This document shows, piece by piece, positions 21,711 through 33,453 of a stretch of 64,000 bases of DNA. Numbering within the stretch: the first letter of the stretch is position 1; each line of letters starts with the position of its first letter. This DNA comes from Fallopia convolvulus. Its lineage: Eukaryota; Streptophyta; Magnoliopsida; Caryophyllales; Polygonaceae. The notes below the pieces were generated by a model. The model did not search any database and was not told the origin of the DNA. It worked only from the letters and a program-made list of their open reading frames with translations. A program made the translations under genes and the position numbers. Location: NCBI GenBank assembly GCA_964016875.1, contig OZ024733.1, positions 19,279,824 to 19,343,823 on the forward strand, given 5' to 3'.

Positions 21711-22220
21711 CGACCTTGCCTATGCTCGGACCCGATCTCGGCCAGCCCGAGACTCCCTAGGCCTTGGCGACCCCCTTGGCGTAGGACTTAGTCATATATT
21801 ATGTATTTCCCTATTTTAGCATATTTCCATTTATGTCTTTCTTAATTTAGTTGTTGCTATTTTTAGTATTACTATTTATGTTTTATGGGCTTTTGGACGT
21901 TGGGCCTTGCTTGCATGCAAACCCTACTCCATTAAGCTCGTTGCTTGTTAGGGTTTCGAGAGCCTCCTCTTTATAAGGAGCTCTCGAGCTCATTTATTAT
22001 TCAGCGCACATTAGGGTTTAATAAAGTCGAGGTTGATCTCCTTAATTTTATCCTTGTGCTTGCGCCGCCACATCAATATCAATCAAAGCTCTCGTTGTTC
22101 GTCAATTGTTCTTGTGTGTTCGTTCCACAATTCAATCAATCAAGCCTTCCGCTACGCTGATTTGAGACCTACTACTTAAACACTGTTCGATCCGAAGCAT
22201 CCCATACGAGGGACGCATCA
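21706..22220 (+). repeat. 3' LTR of TR-GAG element (515 bp)
   Basis: It pairs with 18462-18969. A 7-bp expansion beside the TATA-like motif creates GAGCTCTCGAGCTC near 21980. Confidence 0.88.
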
Positions 22221-23485
22221 GTCCTTGAGGAGCCGCACTAGTGTATGACGTAAGATCAGTTTTAAAGAGTTCTGAGAAATAATCCACTGCCACTTTTGCC
22301 ATGTTCTCTCTATTTCTTCACTCCATTCCATTATCATCCACTAAGCGTTTCAAATGATTCCTCTTTCTTCTCCCATTCGCCTTCTTATGAAAAAAGGCCG
22401 AATTACTATCACCCCACTTTAGCTCGTTTGCTTTTGCTCGTTGGTACCATAACATTTCTTCCTGTGCCATGAGATCCCTTTCCCTTTGTTCTAAGGACCT
22501 TCTTTTGTGGACCCATTCCCCTCTCATGCCTGCTTTATTCAACTTACGCAACTCCTCCCTGACTTCATTCAATTTCACACCTATATTGCCAACCTCTGCG
22601 CGATTCCAGTCCATTAAAGCTTCAGCACACCTATGGATGTTACCCATAACACCAGTTTCAGCCAAGGATGAACCTGGATTTCTCCAGCAATTCTCCACGA
22701 TAGACTCACACCCCGTATTGAGGGTCCATAATGCTTCAAACCGAAACGGCCAAGGACCTCTATGCCGATTACCTCATGGTCCATACTTCGAAAGGTATCA
22801 ACTATAATAGGCAAGTGATCTGATCCGTACCTTTCTAGATTCCTCAGCGTGCCATTAGGAAAGAGTCCAAACCATTGATCATTCGCTACACCACGATCCA
22901 ATCTTTCCTGGATAAACTCGTCGCCAATTCTACCATTATCCCAAGTAAACCTTGCACCCGACCAAAGAATCTAAGTAAATCCACAACAATCCAAAGTAGT
23001 ACTAAAAGCCATCATTTCAGCCTAGACCGGTTCATTTGCACCTTCCTTTTCCTCCCTTCTCAAAATCTTATTAAAATCGCCCATGCACAGCCAAGCTTTA
23101 TGAGTCTCCTCCGCTAGTCGATCAAGTAGGGACCATGACAAGTGTTTGTTGTCCCTGCTTGGCCAACCATAGAAACCCGTAAATCTCCACTCTCTTTGTT
23201 CATTTTTGTCTTCAATATCCACATCGATATGGTGACTCATAAAAGAACGTAAAGTGACCACCATACTTTCTTCCCACAGCAGACATAAACCACCAAAATT
23301 TCCAATACTATTGACCGTAAAGCAACCTTCAAAACCGATCTTTGCCCTTACTTCCTCCATTCTCTTTTGATCACTTCTTGTTTCCATTAAAAACACAACC
23401 TTTGGGGTCTCCCTCCTCACTAAACTTGTGAGTCTCCCAATTGCACGGGCCGTCCCCATTCCCCGACAATTGTAACTAAGAGTAC

Positions 23486-24807
23486 TCATAATGTCCGGCA
23501 AGAGAGACTCGTTGTCTCTCTTGTCGATATTACAATTTTTTGTCTTTTACCCTCTTCCTTATCTACTTGCATAGGATCTCCATCAGTCAACTTTCCTTTT
23601 GTCGTGCCATCGAGCCTACTTTGATTGTGTTGGTTCTGTTTTAGTCCTGCCCGGGCACGTCGCTTCCAGCCTTTAGTCTTTGTTAAAGCACCAGCATCAG
23701 CATCACTTTTTTGTCCCTTCTCCATGCCTCTCTGAATTGGAGAAAGAATTTCAATTTCTGTTTCTTGCCCCACTGACTTGCCTTTACCACTTTTGGACCC
23801 CTCACTGGTGACAGTATTTTGCCCTGCAATCCCTTTTGCTGTGTCACCTTCCTTTCCTTCAACATCTCTGATTTGTAGTTTCCCTACTTTGATACCAACC
23901 TCTATTGCCTCATTTGCTTCCACAGTTTCATCTTCTCCCTCCTCTTTGTTTGTGTTGTCTTCGAGAAGATCAAACAAAGATCAGCGAGTTTTGCCAGATC
24001 CTGTTTTGTTGGAATCAATTGCCTTGCACTCTCTTTTCTGCCCTGGAGAACTGCTTTATCCTTTTCCCTTTCTGCAATATCACGACTTTGCATCTGTTTT
24101 AACGGTGTCGCCCGCATGCAGTCTCCATATTCACCATGAATTTCCTTTGCATCCGTGTCATCGCAGTCCATTTCTACATGGCCGATCATACCACACGCAT
24201 AGCAGAAGTTCGCCAAATGCTCATACTTGATAATTATCCAGACCCGCTTGTCTCCAAACTTCATCATCAAACCTCTTCGAAGCGGTTTAGTAATGTTTAT
24301 TAGCACCCTTAACCTCAGAAATTTAGCACAACTCAGAAAATCAGCGTCGTCAATTTTGTCTAGACCATCAAAACAGTTGCCTATAATCTCCCCGGTCGAG
24401 ATATTCATGGCTTTTATTGGGAGATCATAAGCCCTAATCCAGAATGGAATATGAGTGATCTCAATCTTGGAAGGTTGCTAATTGCCCGGTTCTTTCATCG
24501 CAAGCAAAGCTCTGTCAAAAGACCATGGTCCACCATCAACAACTCGATTCTTGTCATCTTGATCTACGAACTGAAACAGAAACAAATTTGGTTGAAGTTC
24601 TCGGAAAACAAAACAATTACGGAGTTTCCACGCCCCTTTCATTGTTGTGTTCAAGGCATAGGAATTGAAAGGCCGGTTTGTAAACAATCTTCCAACCAAA
24701 ACCAGAGATTCAGATGATCGCTCGTTCCCAGATCGCTCAACACACCCTTCGACTTCAACACATTCTTCTTCTATCAAATGCAGATTTTTGTTTTCCCCTG
24801 TAGTCAT
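23486..24807 (-). pseudogene. LINE ORF1 pseudogene (DUF4283-like plus CCHC zinc knuckle)
   Basis: It starts at the ATG at 24807 (MTTGENKNLHLIEEE). The N-terminal part (LVGRLFTNRPFN, FRELQPNLFLFQF, GGPWSFDRALLAM) is typical of the DUF4283 domain of plant L1 ORF1. An in-frame TAG is at 24478-24480. After it come IPFWIRAYDLP and a CCHC knuckle CYACGMIGHVEMDC (spacing 2-4-4), expected to bind RNA. Near 23977 the frame shifts, and a lysine/glutamate-rich tail ends at 23486, overlapping the ORF2 start. Confidence 0.85.
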
Positions 24808-25158
24808 CTTCCTGGAACTCAGTAACTGATCTCAGACAAACACTAGACGGTGACACCCGCACGTTGACGACGGGAACTACCCTAGCTCCCACGGCCAGAG
24901 ACCGGAGAGAGGCGAAAAGTGCTCGTAAACTGTCAAGAAAAACGGTTGCCAGAGAAAACACTCTCTATTGTCCTAGGGAGTTTTTTTTACAACCACTCCG
25001 GGTTTTTTTCGGTCCTCCCCTAGTTAAGTAGAAAAAAAACGTTTTTAATTGATTATACATAAATGCAAATTCTAATTTAATTAAGAGGAAGCAAAAGTAT
25101 TCAGTGGTTTAGATTACAAAATCAAATAAAACTATTGTAGAGATTGGTTAAGATCTTA

Positions 25159-25618
25159 GTGCTTGTTTGGTTATCTACTGAAATCTCATGATTTAGAAAA
25201 ACTCAGGAAGTAGCATTTAATATATGCGTTTGGTTAATTTTTTTTTACAGATAAAACACAGGAAGTTAAAATTCCCATGATTTATACTTCCTCTATAATG
25301 GAGGAATTATAATTACCTAGGTGGGGGTGTGTAAGATCGAATTTCTCCATTTTTATTCAAAATATCTATATTATTTTTTATATTTAAATTACAAATTTTC
25401 TATTTAACCATGTGTCAAAACTCTAGATTTTCATACATAAAGGTTACAATGGTAATATTAAATAAATTCACATGATTTCTTACATTTTACCAAACAAAAG
25501 GCAATGATCTTAATTACTAGGAATTTGATTTCAACCATGATTTATACTACCCGAAAAATCAATTCTCATGAATTAAATCCCTATGAATTTTACTTCATGT
25601 ATTGAACCAAACGAGCAC
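25159..25618. mobile_element. Tourist-like MITE, 460 bp
   Basis: The TTA duplication is at 25156-25158 and 25619-25621. The terminal inverted repeats are GTGCTTGTTTGGTT and, from the right end, GTGCTCGTTTGGTT. The interior is AT-rich with several copies of CATGATTT-like words and no ORF. Confidence 0.85.
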
Positions 25619-25621
25619 TTA

Positions 25622-26008
25622 CTCTTGATTTTTGATAAGATTTGGTGAAAATAGATTACCATATTAATTTTTTTTTACTTAAAATAAATCGAATCTCCTA
25701 ATATATTGTGATCTAAACCACCACCATAAGTAGAGTTTTGACACATTAATATATCATATTTTTGTATTTTAACTTCTTATTGAAATCTTCTTTAAATATT
25801 TAAATCTATCTTTAACATCAAACAAACATTTATTTAGTATAACAATATCTTTTAAAAACTTCCTTATAAAAATATTTAAAATTAAAGATAACAAATTTAA
25901 AATATTTTAAAATAAGTATAAATATCCTTTATCTTTTAGCATGATATTTTTTTTCATGAATTTATTTATAGATATATAATTATATATTTTTTCTTTTATA
26001 ATAAAAAA
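25622..26008. other. AT-rich sequence related to the Helitron interior
   Basis: The part 25745-26000 resembles 26090-26320 inside the adjacent Helitron, for example the shared ACATCAAACAAA and TTTAGTATAACAATATCTTTT. It may be a fragment of an older Helitron copy. No ORF. Confidence 0.5.
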
Positions 26009-26567
26009 TCTATAACTATATATTAAAGTTGTACTTTTTCGAGCCACCAGAGCTTCAGGCCCCACCTCATATTTAAAAAATTAATTTTATTTCTATTATT
26101 ATAACTTCTTTCTATTAAATTCTTTTTAACTATTTAAAATTATCTCTAACATCAAACAAATGTCTATTTAGTATAACAATATCTTTTGAAAATCTTCCTT
26201 ATACAAGTATTTAAAATTAAAGATAAAATAATAAATATAAATCTTTTAGCATATATCTTTTGACGAATTTATTTATAGGTATATAGTGATTTTCTTTTAT
26301 AAAACATAATGATAAATATTTATAATTTTTAAAATTAATAAAAATAGATAATAAAATATTTAATAGATATATTGAAATATTTGATAATCTCTAAATTTAC
26401 GTACCCTAAATGTAATAAAATATGAAGAATAATATTTGATTAAAAAATTATACATTATATGAGAAATAAATTACTTATATTAAAGTTTATTTTTTTTATT
26501 AATATCCTATTTATAATGTCTATAAATATCGAATCGTAGTCGTACATGGTACGACGGGTAAAACTAG
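26009..26567 (+). mobile_element. Non-autonomous Helitron, 559 bp
   Basis: It starts with TC (TCTATAACTATATATTAAAG), a usual plant Helitron 5' end. It ends CTAG at 26564-26567. Eight bases upstream of CTAG is a perfect hairpin, GTCGTAC (39-45 of the 26500s), loop ATG, GTACGAC. The host bases are A before and T after, the Helitron A/T target. There is no Rep/helicase. Confidence 0.85.
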
Positions 26568-27125
26568 TTAGTCATAAAATCTATCTACCGAATCAATAAA
26601 ATATATAATAATTTTAATCTATTTATAGTATAAATTAATTAAAAGTTTTGTAGACTAACTAAATCTCATTTGAACGTAAATTTTTAAATTTGTTAAGCAA
26701 CATATTCTGGAATTTTATTTGCTCATCAAATAAAATATTTATTATTTTTTAAAATCTAAATTCATGTTTAAAACAAATTGGTGTGCAAATATCACTTATC
26801 ACTATGTCTAAGGCATTGTCCGAAATAAAATTTGGGACATCACTATGCCCAATTTTCACTTGATCATAGTAACAAAGCCAATTGAATATCACCATATAAA
26901 CATGACACTAGGCGTGACAACCATCCTTTTAATGTGACGAATGTATACGTATGTTAGAAACACCCATGTTAGACACTTCCAAATCCATTCTCATTATCTT
27001 CATCTTCTAAGGAAAAAAAAATGTGACATGATAATACGGATAATAAAAATACTCACATTGACATAGTTACAAGAGTTACCCATCCCTAAATCCATCATAT
27101 TATTATATTTCTCCATGAATCATGA
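26568..27125. other. Intergenic region 3' of HAK gene B
   Basis: AT-rich with no ORF. It should include the 3' UTR of HAK gene B near 27125. Confidence 0.4.
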
Positions 27126-30100
27126 TTATAGCTCATAGGTCATTCCAACCTTGAGCAACCTCTTCCTAGGAACATCAAGCATCTTATCACTCTGCCTCAA
27201 GTTCTTCTTCAAGAAATTATACCCATAATCTATCATAATCTTCTTCCCAAAACTCGAGCCCTTGCCAGCCATCACCTCGTTCTCTCCCATCAAATGCACC
27301 ACTCCCGCCTTGGATGCCCTCTCCAATGCCTCGACCTCCTCCTCGACCTCCCTTTGTCTTGTCTCCTCTGCCACCTCTGCTTTACTCGTCGTCATCTCAT
27401 CCCCTTCATTAATCTCCTCCAACTCTACAGCATCATTATTCTCTTGTTGCTTCAACATGCTCACAAACGACTCCTCCCTCACAAAATCCTTGAGCCGCTC
27501 CACGAGAACCCGCTCAAACGGCTCTTGCTCGCTCCTCAGGTCGGTGTAGCCATACCGAACGACACAACGGAAAACATACAACTCCTTGGGTTGCATCCTA
27601 CGAAACAAGAACCGCTCCTCCGGTGGAACCTTGTTGATGGGCAGCGACTTGAAGGAGACGAATACGAGCACAGAGTGGAGCGCGGGAATGTTGGCCGCGT
27701 AGTGCTCAAAGATGGGAGGGATTCCGTGGACGAGCTCTGAGTAGAAGATTGCAAGGCCTGGGATCTTACATATGGTAGGGCGGGAAACGAGCTCTCGTAG
27801 TTGGTCAGGGGAGATCTTATGGTCCATCTCGTAGTAGTACTTTTGGCGGTACACGTAGTTCCATACGATCATGACAACCATGAAGAAGCAAGCGAAGGCT
27901 AAGGGCAGATAACCGCCATGGGTGAACTTGTAAAGTACCGAGGTCAGGTAGGTGAGCTCTACGGACATGATGATGACTATGTAGGTGATGATGAGGAGAA
28001 TGTGCTTCTTCCATATCAAGATCATCACCAACACCATGAATGTTGAAGTTATCATTTCCGCAAACACAACCGCGATTCCTACGTTATTAGTTAGTTTATT
28101 ATAGTTCATACTCGGACACTTGTTGTATATATATACCAACTACAACTAATAAAAATTAATGGGTTTTCTATACATACCGTAGGCATTTCCGATCTTTTCG
28201 GTGGTTTTGAAGCCAAGGGTGACACAAACGCAAGCGACCATGAGGAAGTAGTTGACCTCCGGGATGTAGACTTGGCCTTCGTACTTGGCCGAGGTGTGAA
28301 CGATTGTTACACGTGGGAAGCAGCCAAGGGAGAGGGATTGTTGGATAATGGAGAATGTCCCCGAGATCATGGCTTGACTTGCTATGATGGCGGCAAGAAC
28401 CGCCACTACAAACACTGGCCAATACAATGGACCTATATAAAAATCAAAAGCAAGGGTTAATTTTATATCATTCATCTTTGACGTACACAAATTTTCAACT
28501 ACCTAAAAGGTTGTGCCATGGCTTGATTTTACCTGGTATTGACTTGAAGAATGCCTGAGAGACGTGCTCTGGGTGTTGCCTAAGATAAGAGGCTTGGCCA
28601 GAGTAGGCCAACATAAGAGCAGGGTAAACCACGGAGCACATACTGATTTGTATCGATCGGACAGTGAAATGCGCTAGATCAGCAAAGAGTGCCTCAGTTC
28701 CTACAAGTTAAATTTTTTCCCCCAACCACATTATAGCTAGTGGAAAAAAAATGAAGTAAATAAGTTTGAAGCTAGTAAGGAAATTTTTGCAACCTGTGAT
28801 ACAAAGGACGATGCCTCCAAGAGAAACCCAGGCTTCTTTGCCATTTCTAGTGAAATACATAACAATTTGCCATGGATTGATAGCCTTGATGACGGTTGGA
28901 TCGTATTTGACAAAGTTGTAGAGGCCAATTCCGGCGTTTATGAAGAACCAAGTGCAAATGATGGGGCCAAAGCTGTAGCCAACTTTGTCGGTGCCAAACC
29001 GCTGGACCGAGAAGAGGAAGATGAGTATGGCGACTGTGATCCATACTACTCGCTCTGTTGAATTATGAGAGAAAAATGGAAATGAATAATAACAATTGCG
29101 GAGTATATAAGAAAGAATATACACGTATACTCTAGAATCTAATGGAAGTTTGGAACATGGTGACTGAGAATAAAGTTGAAGGTTTAGATCATCTACAATG
29201 GTAAAATTCAAATTAGCCTTTTTAACTATTAAAAAAATGTCAGTAAAGTAAAGTAAGTGTAGTTTAATAACTAGGATTTTATTCGACCAAAAAAATAAAA
29301 ATAAAGAGGATTTCTTTGTTAAGATACTCTCTTATAATAAGCGCAATGAAGCTTTAAAAAAATCTGACTTTTTTAATTTTTTTTAATATTTTTATTTTTT
29401 AAGTTGTAATATTCTAAATATCAGCAATATGCTCATATTCTCTTTTGTTTTGAAAGCGTTCAAGTTCAAAAATCCTGATAAGGTTAATAAATACTACGGA
29501 GTATATAATATGCAGAGTATTAGATTTGAAGTGATGAAACTATCAAAGTGGAGAAATGGATACCTTCTGTCATTACATGAGTGGCTAATCTGATTCCCGA
29601 AACTGCTGACAACACTGTCAATCCAATATAAATAAACAAGATGGGATTTATTTTTCAGTTACAAACTTTTAAAGTAACATGAAAACATTGCAATTATTGT
29701 GATTCAATAGTGCTAAGAGGGATTTTTCTCTTTGATTATTTCAGCAACCAATTATATAACTGCTAATATTTTAGTAAGAGATGTGGGATCTAGAGATGCT
29801 TAAAATGAATCACCACCAACTATAGGTTTATAATATTCTATCAGGGTAATTGATGAAGGAAATGAAAAGAAAAAAATAATTAAACTAATAACGTAAGAAT
29901 AAATATTTAAAAATGAAAAAAAAAAAGTACCTGAGATGCATGGAGTGAGGATGCCGTCTCCAATAACAAGAGCAGTGGCAAGCATGGTAACGAAGAGGAG
30001 GACAAATTTGGCAAAACGACTGTTTTCAAGGGCATTCTTGACCTTTAGTGACCAACGAAGTCGGCTTGTAGGAAGTTGCAAGTGGTACGTGGACACTTCT

Positions 30101-31556
30101 CGATCCTCCGCCTGCGTGCTCGGCAACAGTCCCACTTTTACATGACGGCAAAGTAGCGAGTACAAGGCAAACGTTCCACCTAATAAAACGCCAATCGAAT
30201 TTATTAACACCCTCGCATTGGTTATTGGTTATTGGCTATTATTGCCTATTGATGTGCGAATGAATAATCAATCAATGAATCAATGAGTATGTAAATGAAA
30301 AAGAAAGTCAGATTGATGAGGTGAGCTTATTAATTAGAGAGTGTTTGACTTGTTGCTAGAGATTCAATTGAAGGATGCTTGCTTCCTAGAAAGGACCGAG
30401 GCACGTGCAGTTGCAACCTCCCCTAGCCATCACTTGCTCTGCCTAATAAGCTAATTAGACTTTTGGAATATCTCGCGAATCAAAGTACGTGAAGCCATCA
30501 ATGAATAATACTAAAATAATAGAGCAAAGAGCATCTCGAATTCTCTCGATAGATAAAAACAAAACGGTAGAAGATTGTTCATGAAATAGCTAGATTATCA
30601 AAATAAGATAAGTAATAAAAAAAAGTACACAGTAAGTTCCAAGGAATTGTATTTTTTCCACCAACCTTCAAGGCTTCAATCAATTAAGGCATACAAAAAT
30701 AATACAGTAATAAAAATTATGCTCCATTATGGATCGTTGTCAATGGTCATGCACTCATGCTCCTCCTTCCCTTTCGGATCTATGAAAAGATTCTTCAGGA
30801 ACATGTGTTTGGGTCGAAGTGGGCCCAGCCAGGGCCCACTAATTGCTCTCTTAAGAATGTTAAGTAATCTACTACTATGGAGTATCTTGCAACCAATATT
30901 AATTATTACTAATAATATATAAATGAGACAAAATATTAATTATTACCATTTCCATTATCATTAGCCTGTAAGACGATGAAGACGTATTTAATGATGGGTA
31001 AGAGAGTAACGGTGTAGTAAATAAGAGAAAGAACTCCGATTGTATCATCGCGGTGTCGAATGCCGTTGGTGAAGGTGCTCGCAAACACGTACAACGGAGA
31101 TGTACCGATATCTCCGTACACCACTCCTATACTTTGAAAAGCCAATTGGAGGACCACTGCCCAGCTCAACACCTATATTATTAATTTATCACATTTCATC
31201 TCCACATCATATCATCAATTCTCAATTAATCCATTTCTAAAATATTTGAAACAATATCAAACTTTCAAGCGAAAAAACAAGTAAGTAGTATCAAGCAACA
31301 CATACATAAAAGTTTGATAAATATTCAAAACATATGTTGTATGACATATATATTCCTCCTAGCGAATAATAAGTGAGAGGAGTACATTTACATATGTATA
31401 TAATATGGGTACCTTGGCGGCGTGGCCATGGTGACCTCCGACCTTGGCGGACTCGATGTCAAGTGAATCGTGACGACGTAATATATGAGTTGCCGAGGTG
31501 GCTAAGGGATCTTCTTGCTGGATCTTTTCTCCGGCTCCGGCATCCACTATCGCCAT
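27126..31556 (-). CDS. HAK5-type high-affinity K+ transporter, gene B (768 aa, 8 exons)
   Basis: Tandem paralogue of gene A with the same family role (K+ uptake, HAK/KUP/KT cluster I). Exons (minus strand): 31413-31556, 30947-31172, 29931-30179, 29564-29614, 28794-29054, 28533-28700, 28178-28432, 27126-28078, total 2307 bp with consistent GT/AG introns and frame. Exons 2, 4, 5, 6 and 7 have exactly the lengths of gene A (226, 51, 261, 168, 255); exons 1, 3 and 8 are longer by 54, 9 and 33 bp. Landmarks: GVVYGDIGTSPLYVF, GDGILTPCIS, QRFGTDKVG, CITGTEALFADLAHF, ASQAMISGTFSI, YEGQVYIPE, and RLLKVGMTYEL at the end. The N terminus has an extra 18 residues including DAGAGEKIQQEDP. It keeps the family-typical LPT-xx-LR segment that gene A has lost. 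It appears intact. Confidence 0.94.
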
Positions 31557-31632
31557 TTTTTCCGATGACGATGAGAGAACCCCAAGGCTGCCGGGATTTA
31601 GAATATTTTAGACACTCAGCTTCCTACGTATT

Positions 31633-31642
31633 GCTATTTAAA
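31633..31642 (-). promoter_or_regulatory. TATA-like box of HAK gene B
   Basis: The minus strand reads CCTTTAAATAGCAATACG about 80 bp upstream of the ATG at 31556. It matches the equivalent spot upstream of gene A, and the leader shares GGTTCTCTCAT. Confidence 0.5.
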
Positions 31643-31659
31643 GGGCTCTCGAGGGGATG

Positions 31660-32786
31660 AACCTGCTGCAAAGCTTAACAATACAGACAAATATATTATT
31701 TAAATAAAACTATACTCTAAATTTGTGGAGCCCATTGATACAGCCACCCCTTTTGAAAATTTTATTTAACCGCACGCCCACCACCACACAAACCGGAATA
31801 TTCGATCCATATGATTAACAAAGTAAACACCTTGTAAGCTACACTTAATTTGCACCAAAAACACGTTATAATACCAAGTAGTATGCATGAGTTTTGTATA
31901 AATTTTTAAGATTAAAATTTTGAAGGATTATATAGATATTTAATGGAGGATTATTCATAATGATTAAAAATAATTATAATTTGACACATCAACTAAATGA
32001 AAATTAAGTTGATATGTGATAAAAAAATCATTTATTTAATGGAGAAGAGTTTGGGTGTAAATAGGTGATAGGGTGAAAATTATAGAGGAACTGACGAACT
32101 TGCATCCCTTAGATTGAGAAAGTAAAAGGTTGAGATTGTAAGGGAGACACATAGTAAACAGGGGAGTAATAGGGATGTACACAAAGGTTAATCTAGATAT
32201 AGGTTTTAGTTAAAGTGAGGACACTTCTTGTGATAATTATAAAGTCTAATAGTAAGGACAAATCTCATTTTTTAGATTTACCTTCTTTATATATTGTATG
32301 GTCATGATTTATTTTTTTATTTTTATTTTCAGGATTGTTTTTACCGTTTTCATATTATATACTAGAAGCTTTTTATGTATGTTAGGAGTTCATTTTTTAA
32401 TATTGTATGAGTTCAATTTTTAGCTAATGTGTAGGGTTTGAACCATATTTTTTCGGTGTGTCATGAGTGTCTTAAACCCTTTTAGCTATACACCCAAACC
32501 ATTTTTTAAATAGGTCATTAGCGTCTCAATCTCTTTTAGCTATATACACCCAAATCTAGAAAAATGGACCAAGATCATACCATATTAAATTCTGATGGGC
32601 CGTGATCAATCGGGTAACGTGTGGGTTTTTGACCATTTAGACATATATATAAGGTCGGAATCCACCTTCTAGTAAGAATATTTTCCTACATTTGAAAGTT
32701 TGAACTAAAATTGTTGAGTATATAATTCCATAAGCTACCCCTCCCATTTCCATGTAGTTTTGGGTTGGAACTTCATTGTCCGATGG
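31660..32786. other. Upstream/intergenic region of HAK gene B
   Basis: AT-rich with no supportable ORF. The nearer part is presumably promoter. The rest holds unassigned repetitive-looking sequence, for example two similar blocks around TCTTTTAGCTATA near 32470-32560. Confidence 0.35.
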
Positions 32787-33160
32787 GCTTAAAACATATA
32801 CCGCCCCCTGTACTTGCGCAAATTTGTCATTTAGACACCCCACCTTTGGTTTGGACCTATTGAGCACCTAAACTTAACAATTTGGACCTATTAAACACCT
32901 CATCGCTGACAACCTCGTTGAGTGTAACACACGCGCGCTGACATGTTTCAATTTTTTGTACACATGTGTGCCACATAAGCCCATTTTGACACATAAGCCA
33001 AAATTTTAAAGGTTAATTAAATTATTAAAAAAAACAAAAAAATAAAGTTTTTGGCTCAGGGCTGATTTTACAGATGCGTGCCTCGTTCTCTCTTGACAAA
33101 TGAATGCTATGGAGCCCAACAAACAAATTGGGGGCGCCCTCTCCTCTCCAAATCTTTGGG

Positions 33161-33220
33161 CCGACTACAGTGGCGGAGATCACCGACTACAGTGGTGGAG
33201 ATCGGAGCCGACTACAGTGG
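33161..33220. repeat. Short tandem repeat in MULE interior
   Basis: CCGACTACAGTGG occurs three times with 22-25 bp spacing; GGAGATC separates the copies. Confidence 0.7.
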
Positions 33221-33280
33221 CAATTTGGCCCGAGAAAGTCTCCCGAATTTGATGTGTCAAATTGATGCGATTATAAAGAA

Positions 33281-33453
33281 TTTTCAGATCTGGGATTTTT
33301 TAAAACCCAATCATCCTCTCCCATTCCAATTTGATTAATTTTCAGATCTGGGATTTTATAAAACCCAATCCTCCTCTCCCATTCCAATTTGATTAATTTT
33401 CAGATCTGGGATTTTATAAAACCTAATCCTCCTCTCCCATTCTAATTTGATTC
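33281..33453. repeat. Tandem repeat, three 58-bp units
   Basis: Units begin at 33281, 33339 and 33397, each TTTTCAGATCTGGGATTTT followed by AAAACC-AATC and a CTCCCATT segment. Only a few bases differ between units. A further two-copy 33-bp repeat around CAGATCTGGTTTA lies at 33523-33590. Confidence 0.85.

Larger units (their letters stand above)
18462..22220 (+). mobile_element. TR-GAG type non-autonomous LTR retrotransposon
   Basis: The target duplication GTCCT is at 18457-18461 and 22221-22225. The LTRs begin TGATGCG and end CGCATCA, so the termini are 7-bp inverted repeats. A primer site TGGCATCAGAGCC (18972-18984) is one base from the usual initiator-Met tRNA site. The polypurine tract is GCGGGGGAGAA at 21695-21705. 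The internal region codes only for a gag-like protein and lacks protease, RT and integrase, which matches the terminal-repeat-with-gag (TR-GAG) class. It lies in LINE ORF2 and itself contains a solo LTR. Confidence 0.88.
15612..23501 (-). pseudogene. LINE ORF2 pseudogene (endonuclease, RT, zf-RVT, RNase H)
   Basis: It starts with MSTLSYNCRGMG at about 23489 (endonuclease beginning). SYNCRG, METRS, CMGDFN and GSDHLPI follow. A long coding segment 18445-16805 holds reverse transcriptase: LRPISLCNVLYKIISK, KLDMAKAYDRVEW, GLRQGDPLSPYLF. The catalytic box reads FFANDSIIF, with Asn in place of the first Asp (codon at 17642-17644). Then come zf-RVT and RNase H (NVDAAV, AEAEATRWGL, LESDSLLL, REANRATD). 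Damage: stops near 23022, 22957, 16452 and 16230, frameshifts near 22750 and 16850, and the LTR element at 18462-22220. Removing that element joins the flanks in frame. Confidence 0.88.
15578..25033 (-). mobile_element. Full-length but degenerate L1-type LINE, interrupted by an LTR element
   Basis: The 12-bp direct repeat AAAAAACGTTTT at 15566-15577 and 25034-25045 marks the target duplication. Read on the minus strand the element has a 5' UTR (about 24808-25033), ORF1, a slightly overlapping ORF2, and a poly(A) seen as the T-run at 15582-15592. Subtracting the LTR insertion 18462-22225 gives about 5.7 kb, a normal plant L1 length. It lies between the two HAK genes. Confidence 0.88.
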
